Made by a program: the position numbers and the translations under genes
Notes under the pieces: model-generated
Databases searched by the model: none
Seen by the model: the letters and a program-made list of their open reading frames with translations, nothing else
Told to the model about the DNA's origin: nothing
In this document: in pieces, positions 1-8,259 of the stretch
How the letters are laid out: each line of letters opens with the position of its first letter
Position numbering within the stretch: the stretch's first letter is position 1
DNA from: Bradyrhizobium prioriisuperbiae
GTDB lineage: Bacteria > Pseudomonadota > Alphaproteobacteria > Rhizobiales > Xanthobacteraceae
Reading direction: 5' to 3'
DNA length: 64,000 nt
NCBI RefSeq assembly: GCF_032397745.1
Contig: NZ_CP135921.1
Span: 7,366,501-7,430,500, forward strand

Positions 1-861
1 GTCGCTTTTCTCGGTCTTGGAGTCATGGGCTTCCCCATGGCCGGACATCTCGTCACCAAAGGCAAGCATGAGGTCACGGTCTACAATCGGTCGGCCGCGA
101 AGGCGCAGGCCTGGGCCGAGAAATTCGGCGGCCGCACGGCACCGACGCCGCAGGCCGCAGCCGATGGACAGGACTTCGTGATGGCGTGCGTCGGCAACGA
201 CGACGACCTGCGCCAGGTGACGATCGGGGCCAATGGGGCGTTCACCGCTATGAAGGCCGGCACCATTTTTGTCGATCACACCACCGCCTCCGCCGCTGTC
301 GCACGCGAGCTCGACGCAGAGGCCACCAAGCGCGGCTTCAAGTTCATCGATGCCCCGGTGTCCGGCGGCTCGGCCGGCGCGGAGAATGGCGTTTTGACCG
401 TGATGTGCGGCGGTGACGAAACCACCTACGCGCGCGCCGAACCGGTGATCGCGGCCTACGCGCGGATGTGCAAACTGCTGGGGCCAGCCGGCGCCGGCCA
501 GCTCACCAAGATGGTCAACCAGATCTGCATCGCCGGTCTCGTTGAAGGACTGTCCGAAGGATTGCACTTCGCCAAGAAGGCCGGCCTCGACGTCAATGCG
601 GTGATCGAGACCATTTCCAAGGGCGCGGCACAGTCCTGGCAGATGGAGAATCGCTACAAGACCATGAACGAGGGTAAATACGACTATGGCTTCGCCGTCG
701 ACTGGATGCGCAAGGATCTGTCGATCTGCCTGGAGGAGGCCCGCCGCAACGGCGCCAGCCTCCCCGTCACCGCACTCGTCGACAACTTCTATGCAGAGGT
801 CCAGAAAATGGGCGGCGGACGCTGGGACACCTCGAGCCTGATGGCGCGCCTGCAGCGCTGA
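1..861 (+). CDS. NAD(P)-dependent beta-hydroxyacid dehydrogenase (3-hydroxyisobutyrate dehydrogenase / tartronate semialdehyde reductase family), 5' end cut by window
   Basis: The reading frame is open from base 1, so the true start lies a few codons outside the window. The visible part begins inside the Rossmann dinucleotide-binding loop (GLGVMG). It then shows the substrate-binding signature DAPVSGGSAGAENG and the helix KMVNQICIAG, whose Lys corresponds to the family's catalytic lysine. About 286 residues are visible, close to the usual 290-300, so only the extreme N-terminus is missing. Family members reduce or oxidise small beta-hydroxyacids with NAD(P). The exact substrate cannot be read from sequence, and glyoxylate/succinic semialdehyde reductase is an equally good label. 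A terminator-like hairpin follows the stop. Confidence 0.9.
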   Translation, partial: VAFLGLGVMGFPMAGHLVTKGKHEVTVYNRSAAKAQAWAEKFGGRTAPTPQAAADGQDFVMACVGNDDDLRQVTIGANGAFTAMKAGTIFVDHTTASAAVARELDAEATKRGFKFIDAPVSGGSAGAENGVLTVMCGGDETTYARAEPVIAAYARMCKLLGPAGAGQLTKMVNQICIAGLVEGLSEGLHFAKKAGLDVNAVIETISKGAAQSWQMENRYKTMNEGKYDYGFAVDWMRKDLSICLEEARRNGASLPVTALVDNFYAEVQKMGGGRWDTSSLMARLQR

Positions 862-910
862 TTGAGGCAAAGGACGGCCTGGAGCCTGGAGCCGGCCGGT
901 TAAAACAGAG

Positions 911-930
911 GGGCGGTCCACGGGCCGCCC
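911..930 (+). terminator. GC-rich hairpin after the dehydrogenase gene
   Basis: A six-base-pair GGGCGG/CCGCCC stem with an eight-base loop is followed by TTCTAT, about 50 bases after the stop codon. The T-tract is short, so this is a plausible but weak intrinsic terminator. Confidence 0.45.
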
Positions 931-1042
931 TTCTATCGTTCGAGCGCCCCAAATCCTCTGGCCAGCCTTCGGACCGACATTTCTCGCTCGAAGCCCCAAA
1001 AATCGCATTTCGCCAGCGTTTCCAGGCGGCCACACGGCCATT

Positions 1043-1057
1043 TTAACCCGCTATTAA
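1043..1057 (+). promoter_or_regulatory. CtrA-type box, TTAA-N7-TTAA(C)
   Basis: TTAA at 1043-1046 and TTAA at 1054-1057 are separated by exactly seven bases, and both are followed by CCC. This matches the alphaproteobacterial CtrA consensus TTAA-N7-TTAAC. A second, imperfect pair (TTAA at 1075 and at 1087, spacing eight) and a GGCCTTTAAGGCC palindrome at 1070-1082 follow. The box lies about 75-115 bases before the kinase start, a sensible place for transcriptional control of that gene. Function is inferred. Confidence 0.6.
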
Positions 1058-1156
1058 CCCGATTGGGTTGGCCTTTAAGGCCCGCCTTAAGGATTTCTTG
1101 CCAGATATGGATAGCGGGAGCGTTGTCATGTGCGCGTGCGGGAAGCTGTTGAGTCG

Positions 1157-2761
1157 ATGAGTGAGTCCGGCGAGATATCGAAAGTTGATCCGATGCCGGT
1201 CGAGCAGCCTTCCCTGTCGCCGGCACGTCACCGGCGCGCCGCCGCCCAGCGCGTACGCGAGGCCCGTGATCGCCTGACGTCGACCAGCGGAACCCGCCCC
1301 GCCTTCGACCATGAACTGCTGAGACAATACGCCCAGACGCGCATGTCCGCGTCGTTCGTGGTCATGCTGCTCGTGGTCGCGGCGGGATTGCTATCCGGCT
1401 TCTGGGTGCGGCCGATCGGCGCCGCGATGTGGACCTGCGGCATCCTCGCGATTCACGCCGTCATCATTCATAACTGCAGCAAATTCCTCGGCGAAAGCGC
1501 CGCCCCCGCGATCACCCGCAAATGGCGCGTGCGCTTCATCCTGCTCGATCTGCTGTACGGGCTGGCCTGGACCGTCATCCTGGTCCATCCGTCGGGACTG
1601 GACGTCGTCTCCAACACCCTGATGCTGTTCGTGATGCTGCTGGTGGTTGCGGTGTCCAGCATGCTGGCGGCCAGCCTGCCGATCGCCGCCCTCGCCGCGA
1701 CCGTGCCGGTGACCTCGGCGATTGCGCTCAATTTCGTGCTGCGCGGCACCCTCGACGACTACATCCTGGCACTGCTGGCGGTGACCGCGGAAGGCTATTT
1801 CGCGCTGCTCGCGCATCGGCTGCATTCGACAACGCTGGCGACGCTGGAAGCCCGCGCTGAAAAGGACGCACTGATCGGCGAACTGGAACAGGCCAAATCG
1901 ATCTCGGACGAGGCGCGCTACCGCGCCGAAGCGGCCAACGTGGCGAAATCGCGCTTCCTTGCCCAGATGAGCCACGAACTGCGCACGCCATTGAACGCGA
2001 TCCTCGGATTCTCCGAGGTGATGAAGAGTGAAATCTTCGGCGCGCATGCCGTGCCGGTCTACAAGGATTACTCCGGCGACATTCACAATTCCGGCGTGCA
2101 TCTCTTGAATCTGATCAACGAGATCCTCGACCTCTCGCGCATCGAAGCCGGCCGTTACGAGCTCAACGAAGAAGCCATCTCGCTGGTCCATGTGGTTGCC
2201 GACTGCCATCATCTCCTCAAGCTGCGCGCCTCCAGCCGCGGCATCACGATCCACGAGGTGTTCGAGCAGAACATGCCGCGGCTGTGGGGCGACGAGCGTG
2301 CCGCGCGCCAGATCGTGCTCAACCTGTTGTCCAACGCCATCAAGTTCACCCCGCAGGGCGGCGATATCTGGCTGAAGGTCGGCTGGACCTCATCCGGCGG
2401 TCAATATCTCAGCGTCAAGGACACCGGCTCCGGCATCCCCGAAGACGAGATCCCGATCGTGCTGGCATCGTTCGGCCAGGGCTCGAACTCGATCAAGTCG
2501 GCCGAACAAGGCGCGGGCCTCGGCCTGCCGATCGCCAAAAGCCTGGTCGACATGCACGGCGGCACGTTCACACTGAAATCGAAGCTGCGCATCGGCACCG
2601 AAGTGATCGTCACTTTCCCGCCGGAGCGCGTAATGTCGGCGCTGCCGCCGATGCATGAAGCCGCTCCGCCGCTGCAGCCCGGACGCCACAGCGCCGGCAT
2701 GAGCACCGAGACTGCGCGGCGACGCAATGCTCCGATCATGAATGCGGGGACAGGACTGTGA
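1157..2761 (+). CDS. Membrane sensor histidine kinase, PleC/DivJ/PdhS-like
   Basis: The protein (534 residues from this ATG) has an N-terminal basic, partly coiled stretch, then about six hydrophobic segments, a short coiled coil, a HisKA domain and an HATPase_c domain. The phospho-acceptor His is in MSHELRTPL at about residue 273. The N box (LNLLSNAIKF), G1 box (DTGSGIP) and G2 box (GAGLGLPI) are all intact. The HisKA region (NAILGFSEVM, then a conserved FG..Y..DIH segment and LDLSRIEAG) resembles the PleC/DivJ/PdhS kinases that feed the DivK-CtrA cell-cycle circuit. A GTG at 1130, preceded by GGGAG, is an alternative start nine codons upstream. There is no receiver domain. The CtrA-like box upstream suggests cell-cycle control. 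Confidence 0.85.
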   Translation: MSESGEISKVDPMPVEQPSLSPARHRRAAAQRVREARDRLTSTSGTRPAFDHELLRQYAQTRMSASFVVMLLVVAAGLLSGFWVRPIGAAMWTCGILAIHAVIIHNCSKFLGESAAPAITRKWRVRFILLDLLYGLAWTVILVHPSGLDVVSNTLMLFVMLLVVAVSSMLAASLPIAALAATVPVTSAIALNFVLRGTLDDYILALLAVTAEGYFALLAHRLHSTTLATLEARAEKDALIGELEQAKSISDEARYRAEAANVAKSRFLAQMSHELRTPLNAILGFSEVMKSEIFGAHAVPVYKDYSGDIHNSGVHLLNLINEILDLSRIEAGRYELNEEAISLVHVVADCHHLLKLRASSRGITIHEVFEQNMPRLWGDERAARQIVLNLLSNAIKFTPQGGDIWLKVGWTSSGGQYLSVKDTGSGIPEDEIPIVLASFGQGSNSIKSAEQGAGLGLPIAKSLVDMHGGTFTLKSKLRIGTEVIVTFPPERVMSALPPMHEAAPPLQPGRHSAGMSTETARRRNAPIMNAGTGL

Positions 2762-2825
2762 GCGCAGCAAGCCCGCCCCCTCATTTCCGTTTGCCGTCAA
2801 TGGCCAAATATGCATCAAGACATGA

Positions 2826-3038
2826 ATGAGCATCGAAAGCCCCTGCATCAAGGTTTGCATCCTGGACGCGGCCAGCGGGCTTTGCCGCGGCTGTGCACGG
2901 ACGCTCTCGGAGATCGGTGTGTGGGCGTCGATGCAGGACGCCGAACGGCGGGCGATCATGGCGGCGCTACCGGACCGGATGCGCACCGCAGGATTTCCCG
3001 CTCCGACCGCTCCCGCGGATCCCTCGACAGCAACATGA
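2826..3038 (+). CDS. DUF1289 family small protein
   Basis: This 70-residue protein carries the DUF1289 signature: four cysteines in the pattern CIKVC...CRGC near the N-terminus, followed by the conserved W of GVWASM and an ER/R-rich helix. The cysteines probably bind a metal or a small cofactor. The family has no firmly established role. Only 10 bases separate it from the following protease gene, so the two are probably cotranscribed. Confidence 0.8.
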   Translation: MSIESPCIKVCILDAASGLCRGCARTLSEIGVWASMQDAERRAIMAALPDRMRTAGFPAPTAPADPSTAT

Positions 3039-3048
3039 CGAGGGCCTC

Positions 3049-3561
3049 ATGAGCCGGGTCCTCGCCATCATCATTCTCATGGCTGCGACCTGTGGCGCCG
3101 TGCTGGCTTACGGCGATCCGGCAGACCTCGAGAAAGCCAGACATGCCGTGACCCACGTGTTCACCGCGCAAGCCGTCCTCAATAAACGCATCGCGGAAAT
3201 TCCCCGCGGCACCGGCGGCGAGTTTGCCTTGCGCGCCAGGATCAACGGGGTCAACACACCGATGGTGATCGATACGGGAGCGAGCTGGGTCGTGCTCACC
3301 TACGACACCGCCAAGGCGGCGGGGCTTCCACTGGAACTGCTGGACTACAATGTCGACATCGAAACAGCGAATGGACGCACCCGCGCTGCGCGACTGACGC
3401 TGGATCGCCTCGCCATCGGCAAGCTGGTCGAACGCTCGGTACCGGCACTCGTGCTGCCGCGCGGCCAGATGAAAACCAACCTGCTGGGCATGAGTTTCCT
3501 CGACCGCCTGGAAAGCTGGGAAGTGCGCGCCGACAAGCTGATGCTGCGCGGCTATCCATAG
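3049..3561 (+). CDS. Retropepsin-like aspartic protease (TIGR02281 family, clan AA)
   Basis: The chosen ATG gives 170 residues beginning with a signal peptide or membrane anchor (LAIIILMAATCGAVLAYG). The start 52 codons upstream would place a basic, non-homologous stretch before it and overlap the DUF1289 gene. The catalytic Asp lies in VIDTGASWVVLT, the retropepsin DTGAS motif, and the hydrophobic glycine region LLGMSFLDRLESWEV matches the second family block. It is likely a periplasmic or membrane-attached single-domain protease that works as a dimer. Its substrate is unknown. Confidence 0.85.
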   Translation: MSRVLAIIILMAATCGAVLAYGDPADLEKARHAVTHVFTAQAVLNKRIAEIPRGTGGEFALRARINGVNTPMVIDTGASWVVLTYDTAKAAGLPLELLDYNVDIETANGRTRAARLTLDRLAIGKLVERSVPALVLPRGQMKTNLLGMSFLDRLESWEVRADKLMLRGYP

Positions 3562-3584
3562 ACGACAAGCGAGCGGACCGCGCG

Positions 3585-4580
3585 TTACGCAGCCGCAGAC
3601 ACTGGCACCTTGTCGCCCACCAGCGCGACCGCGTCACGTAGCACCTCGACACCCGCACCCGCTCTGACACCCTGCTCGGCAAGATGCCGGCGAAACGCGC
3701 GCGCGCCCGGCACGCCGTGAAACGCACCGACCAGATGGCGGGTGATGGAGTGCAGCCGCCCCCCCTGTGCCAACTGCTCTTCGACATAAGGTACCAACGC
3801 ATCGAGTGCGGCTTTCATGTCGGCACACGGCGCGCTCTCACCAAACACCACGGGATCAACCGCCAGCAGCCGCCAGGGATCCTGATAAGCCGCGCGTCCT
3901 AGCATCACGCCGTCGACATGGTCGAGATGCCGCCGCGCCTCCTCAATCGTTCCGATGCCGCCGTTGATGACGATGGGAACGTGCGGCATCGCAGCCTTCA
4001 GCCGATAGACGCGATCATAATCGAGCGGCGGGATATCGCGGTTTTCCTTCGGCGACAGACCATTGAGCCAGGCCTTGCGAGCATGAACGATCAGAACATC
4101 CGCCCCCGCCGCGACCACGGCCCGCGCCAGCGTATCCAGCGCCACTTCCGGATCCTGATCGTCGATGCCGATGCGGCACTTGACCGTGACGGGAATTTTG
4201 ACGGCACGCTTCATGGCATCGACGCAAGTCGCCACCAGCGCGGGCTCAGCCATCAGGCAGGCACCGAAGCGACCGTCTTTCACGCGATCGGACGGACAGC
4301 CGACATTGAGATTGATTTCATCGTAGCCGAAATCTTCGCCGATCCTGGCACATTCGGCGAGCGCAGCCGGCTCGGATCCGCCAAGCTGCAGCGCGACCGG
4401 GTGTTCGCTCTGGTCGAAGCCCAGCAACCGTTGCCGGTTACCATGAAGGATCGCCCCGGTGGTCAGCATCTCGGTATAGAGCCGCGCACGCCGCGTCAGC
4501 TGGCGGTGAAACACCCGGCAGTGCCGGTCGGTCCAATCCATCATGGGTGCCACAGAAAAGCGATAGTCTTGCGATTCCAA
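3585..4580 (-). CDS. dusA: tRNA-dihydrouridine(20/20a) synthase DusA
   Basis: FMN enzyme reducing uridine 20/20a in the tRNA D-loop. Visible blocks are SVAPMMDWTDRHCR at the N-terminus, the catalytic Cys segment NLNVGCPSDRVKDGRFGACLM, VTVKCRIGIDD, the phosphate-binding INGGIGT and VDGVMLGRAAYQ. Length (331 residues) fits the family. No ATG lies at the homologous position. The likely start is the TTG at 4580, directly before ESQDYRFSVAP; the longer frame to 4727 would add an unrelated N-terminus that overlaps the integrase remnant. DusA genes are known integration sites for phage and island integrases, and the remnant just upstream fits that. Confidence 0.93.
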   Translation of the reverse strand: MESQDYRFSVAPMMDWTDRHCRVFHRQLTRRARLYTEMLTTGAILHGNRQRLLGFDQSEHPVALQLGGSEPAALAECARIGEDFGYDEINLNVGCPSDRVKDGRFGACLMAEPALVATCVDAMKRAVKIPVTVKCRIGIDDQDPEVALDTLARAVVAAGADVLIVHARKAWLNGLSPKENRDIPPLDYDRVYRLKAAMPHVPIVINGGIGTIEEARRHLDHVDGVMLGRAAYQDPWRLLAVDPVVFGESAPCADMKAALDALVPYVEEQLAQGGRLHSITRHLVGAFHGVPGARAFRRHLAEQGVRAGAGVEVLRDAVALVGDKVPVSAAA

Positions 4581-4713
4581 TCGTTTATCCAGTACTCTTA
4601 ATAGGATGAAGCACGAACGTGTGCACTCCAAAATAGCCGAAATTGCACACGTTTGTACCTGTTTTGACCTCTCGGTGCACACACAGCGCACACGAAAGTC
4701 GGAGTGCACACGC

Positions 4714-4965
4714 GTGGCGACCTTCACTCAATTGGCATCAGGAAACTGGCGCGTCCAGGTCCGCCGCAAGACCCGTTATGTGGCCGAGACCTTCCGCCGG
4801 CGCAAGGACGGCGAGGAGTGGGCGCTCGAGATGGAGCGCAACATCGATCGCAACGGCTCACCCAGGCCACGCGCCCTCCGGAACATTCGCGCGTTCGGCG
4901 ACCTGATCGACCTGCACGACGAGGACAGCGTGGCGACGCCTGAGCCCACCGAACCATCAAGTTAA
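4714..4965 (+). pseudogene. Integrase N-terminal remnant next to dusA
   Basis: From the GTG at 4714 the peptide begins VATFTQLASGNWRVQVRR and continues with TFRRRKDGEEWALEMERNID. This is the N-terminal arm-type DNA-binding domain of tyrosine integrases found beside dusA in rhizobia. It ends after 83 residues, in the region where the core-binding domain should begin (FGDLIDLH). The R-H-R-Y catalytic domain is absent, and no continuation was seen in the next kilobase. It lies divergent to dusA, 133 bases from its start, with several GTGCAC/CACACG short repeats between them that could be att or arm-type sites. Best read as the relic of the integrase that brought in the adjacent island. It might instead be an excisionase-like small protein. 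Confidence 0.65.
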
Positions 4966-5861
4966 ACATGAACCGGGGTTCTGCAAAGAACCTACCGCTG
5001 AATAACGGGACAGCCAGACTTTCACATTCGAAACAACGGCGCACTCCTCGTCGGCGATCTATTTGTGCGACCCGTTTTTGTTCAGCTGGCTGCCGGCGCC
5101 ACCACTGTTGCTCCTAGGGTCCCGGCTACGGACACCATAGAGGCTCTCGAAGCCTTACCCCCCACCTATCCAGCGCGCTGGTCAGGACGATCCACGATCG
5201 CATGATGTTGATCCTCAATCGCATGTGACGATCAGCAAGGCGCGCAAGGCCCCACCATGCCGCCTGCCTGTCGGCGAGACCGGGGGGTTCGGGAGCGAGA
5301 TCTTGTTTGGACGTCAGCGCCGATTCGACGATATGCATCGGATCAAAGAAGACGACAAGATTGACGTTGTATCCATCTCAATGAAAATCGTAGATACAAT
5401 TTCCGCGTGTCATTTTTCATGTCATCTACTTTTCACTTGCGCGACAAGAACGGTTTCGGCTAGCTTATGAATGGGTAAGGTGGGGCAAGCTTTCCCGTCT
5501 CGGCAATGACTTCCCATGTTACTCGCGGTGCGTGTAATCGTTCGCGCTGAGACGAGTGCTTGCGCGTCAAATCCGTGACGTGATTCCAGTGTTTTCGGCA
5601 GAGCCCGATTAAATTCTAAAGCTCAATTGACTGACCCTGGATCAGCGCGTCTTGCAGCGAGCGCGTGATTGCGCGCCTCAGGAAACGTCGTTCCAGCATC
5701 CGGCCAAAGTCAGGGAACAGCGCCGCGCATCGACGCGGTCTGTGACGACGTGAGAACTTTGTCTTGATACCTACGGTTCGCCGACGAAACGCGCGCTGGC
5801 GATACGCGGCCCGCGATCCTCCTGACGCAAACGGAGAGCGCCAAAAGCAACAGACAAAAAA
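4966..5861. other. Intergenic stretch without a convincing gene
   Basis: About 0.9 kb between the integrase remnant and the repeat in front of the eCIS genes. Open frames here (for example 5225-5470 plus and 5126-5338 minus) show no recognisable motif, no good ribosome-binding site and no coding-like bias. Base composition is more AT-rich than in the flanks. It may hold decayed island DNA and the eCIS promoter, but no specific element could be assigned. Confidence 0.6.
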
Positions 5862-6371
5862 TGAATTGAAGCCGTAGCAATACGAGTTTTGCCGTGGAGC
5901 CGACCGGATCTGTTTGTGAGCCTTGCGAGAATTTGAATTCTTTTTTCAGAATATCGAACGCAGCGATGGAGATCGGGTCATCTGTCGAACATCCTCGACC
6001 CGCGATGGAGCAATCTGCCTGGGCGCAAGAGATTAGGTGGTGACAAAAATCACATCCGAAATAGTCACGAGCACCTAATAATTCGACGGCGAGAGCGAAC
6101 GGCAGCACTATGAAATGAAGCCGTAGGAATACGAGTTGGCCATGGAGCTAATCAGATCAGTTTGCGAGCTTATTTGCCAAAGTTTGAATAGTTTTTTTCA
6201 GAACATCGATCGCAATGATGAAGATTGGGTCATTCTGTCGAACATCGTGGATCACGATGGAGCAATCTGCCAAGGCGCAAGAGATAAGATTGTTATGGTG
6301 GTGACAAACATCACACACGAAACAATCATAAGCACCTATAATTCGACTGCGAGAGCGAACAGCAGCACCTA
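5862..6371 (+). repeat. Imperfect tandem duplication of the 5' end of the Pvc16-like gene
   Basis: Unit 1 (about 5862-6110) and unit 2 (about 6111-6371) align along their length. Both begin TGAA(A/T)TGAAGCCGTAG, share the TTTTTTCAGAA and GATGGAGCAATCTGCC blocks, and end GCGAGAGCGAAC(A/G)GCAGCAC. Unit 2 contains the start and first 75 or so codons of the Pvc16-like gene. Unit 1 has small deletions, including one in the T-run, that break the frame, so it is a decayed copy. The offset is about 249 bases. Confidence 0.85.
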
Positions 6372-6723
6372 CGCAGTCGTCCAGCCGCCGCTCTATATCG
6401 ACCTGTTCATCCTGTTCTTTGCGAATTTCCACGACAAGCGTTACGCGCAGGGTCTCGGAATGATCTCGAAGACTATCAGCTTCTTCCAGCAGAATCCATG
6501 GTTCACGCATGCCAACATGCCGGGCCTCGATGCGAAGATCGACAAGATCACCATGGAGATCACCAACCTTGATCTCCTCCAGGTCAACTACCTGATGGGC
6601 ATGCTCGGCACGAAGTATCTGCCGTCGGTCTATTACAAACTTCGAATGATTCCCTTCTCGAGCGATGCGATGCAGGCGGCGGTACCCGCCGCGCAAGGCG
6701 TCGAGGCGCCGAAGGCACCGTGA
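6136..6723 (+). CDS. eCIS tube-terminator/cap protein, Pvc16-like (DUF4255)
   Basis: The protein (195 residues from the TTG at 6136; an ATG follows at 6142) matches the DUF4255/Pvc16 pattern: an early VILSNIVDHDG segment, a central VVTNITHE strand, then PLYIDLFILFFANF and MISKTISFFQQNPWF, and a C-terminal LQVNYLMGMLGTKYLPSVYYKLRM block. In Afp and PVC particles this protein caps the tube and sheath at the distal end. The first 75 or so codons are AT-rich and lie in the second unit of a tandem duplication. The C-terminus carries an Ala/Pro/Lys tail. It is the first gene of the eCIS cluster. Placing cap first is unusual, since pvc16 is last in Photorhabdus loci. Confidence 0.85.
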   Translation: MAMELIRSVCELICQSLNSFFQNIDRNDEDWVILSNIVDHDGAICQGARDKIVMVVTNITHETIISTYNSTARANSSTYAVVQPPLYIDLFILFFANFHDKRYAQGLGMISKTISFFQQNPWFTHANMPGLDAKIDKITMEITNLDLLQVNYLMGMLGTKYLPSVYYKLRMIPFSSDAMQAAVPAAQGVEAPKAP

Positions 6724-6833
6724 CGCCAAAGACGCCGTGACGCCAAGTGACGGGATGAAACGAGACGGAATGAAACGATAAGAAACAGGCCGCAACTGAT
6801 GGGCAAGGTGGCGATGCTTCGGGGGCAAGACAG

Positions 6834-8207
6834 ATGAATGGTGCGGCGCAAGCGGAGCAGGCTGCCAGACGGCGCTCGCTGAGGAGCGCGCCCCTGCACC
6901 GCAGGACATATTTCGAGCCGCTGATGCGCGTGTCGTTCCGGCACGCCTATTACAACCGTTTCGATGACGCCTGTCCGGACTTCGATGTCCACCCCACCGC
7001 GTTCACGCAACACCTGATGTCGTCTCTCGGTCTCGTCTTCAAGGACGAGGGAACCGGTTTCGCGGTCTTCTACGACAAAAATCGTAAAGACGATCTCGAA
7101 TCGTATCTGCGGCGCCAAGGCACTGCCGAGCCGGGTATGCCCGAGCAGTTCTGGACACGGCTGTCCTTCGTGCTGGCCTCGCGAAGCCCCTACTTCCTCA
7201 ACGTCACCGATGTCCCGATCGATATCAACCCGACCCAGCAGAATTTCTATTTCACCAACGAGGCCGCGCACCTCGAACCCGAGGTCGGGGTTATTCTCAA
7301 TCCCAATCAGGCCGTCGGCGCCACTCAGCTTTTGCCGGTGATTCCGCAGCAGTATCCCGCCCCGGTGTCAGACGACATCGCCGGCATTACGGTGCGCGCC
7401 ATTTCCGGCGAGGTGGTCTTGTGTGAGCCCCGGTGCATTCCCGATCAAGCAACGCCGTACCAGCCTTCCGCGGGCTGCAGCCACTGGCTCGCGTCGCTGC
7501 CGCCGACCCTGCCAAATCGCTGCCGCGACGTGATCTACCTCGATTTCTCACTGTTGCCGGAAGACAAGTACACGATCGAGTACATGGCCAATGACGGTCA
7601 CGTCGATCGAACGGAAACGTGTCTTTATACAGCGGATGCCCCGACACCGCTCTGCCTGATCGACCTGATGTTCAGCAGGCCCAGCGCCGAGACGCCGGGA
7701 ATCTACCCGGTGCAGAATCTCACCCCGAAAGGCGAGACAACGATGATCGGGGTCGACTACGTGCTGAATTTTGACGCCCGTTCGACATTCTGGACCTACT
7801 TCATCGTCCCCCAGCCCTCCCGCGTCACGTTCGACGATCTCTTCATCGAGAGCCTGCCGCCGGGCCCCTCCGCTTCCTTCGCCGGGCCGTTGCCCGTCGT
7901 GCTGGCCAATGGCGCTCCTGCTTACCAGTTTGTCTCCGAGCAGCCTCTGCTGCTGCAACAGCAATCGCCGTACCGCCTTCGCCTGAAAGGCAAGCGGTCC
8001 GACCGCCGGCTCGATGATGACACGCTTATCGATCGCCTGCCGGTTGCCGCAAATCAGCAGGTCCTGCCGCAGGCCAGCGCAACGGCTAGCCAGCCCACCC
8101 GGCGCCCGCGCAGCCGTGTGAAATCCATCCAACGTTCGACCACGCCATCGTATGCCGACGCTAATGCCGGCACCCGAAACTACTCGGATATCTACGTCTA
8201 TGTCTGA
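6834..8207 (+). CDS. Unrecognised eCIS-cluster protein between cap and sheath genes
   Basis: This 457-residue protein has no motif I can assign to a named family. There is no signal peptide or membrane segment. It begins with a basic segment, then MRVSFRHAYYNRF, which may be the true start about 30 codons in. A mid region has scattered cysteines (CEPRC, AGCSHW, NRC, TETC, LCL). A probably beta-rich stretch (VLNFDARSTFWTYFIVPQP, then PAYQFVSEQPLLL) follows, and the tail is basic and low-complexity, ending YSDIYVYV. It sits between the Pvc16-like and sheath genes on the same strand. That position suggests a particle component or assembly factor, for example a cap accessory or surface protein, but this is a context inference only. 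Confidence 0.8.
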   Translation: MNGAAQAEQAARRRSLRSAPLHRRTYFEPLMRVSFRHAYYNRFDDACPDFDVHPTAFTQHLMSSLGLVFKDEGTGFAVFYDKNRKDDLESYLRRQGTAEPGMPEQFWTRLSFVLASRSPYFLNVTDVPIDINPTQQNFYFTNEAAHLEPEVGVILNPNQAVGATQLLPVIPQQYPAPVSDDIAGITVRAISGEVVLCEPRCIPDQATPYQPSAGCSHWLASLPPTLPNRCRDVIYLDFSLLPEDKYTIEYMANDGHVDRTETCLYTADAPTPLCLIDLMFSRPSAETPGIYPVQNLTPKGETTMIGVDYVLNFDARSTFWTYFIVPQPSRVTFDDLFIESLPPGPSASFAGPLPVVLANGAPAYQFVSEQPLLLQQQSPYRLRLKGKRSDRRLDDDTLIDRLPVAANQQVLPQASATASQPTRRPRSRVKSIQRSTTPSYADANAGTRNYSDIYVYV

Positions 8208-8259
8208 TTTTACTCACCAAGCGTAACTCTGTCGTGCCCACTCAGATGAGGAGCAGGTC

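Noticed and set aside
5126..5470. Two short overlapping frames on opposite strands between the integrase remnant and the eCIS genes
   Set aside because: No motif, no good ribosome-binding site, and they overlap antisense; treated as non-coding.
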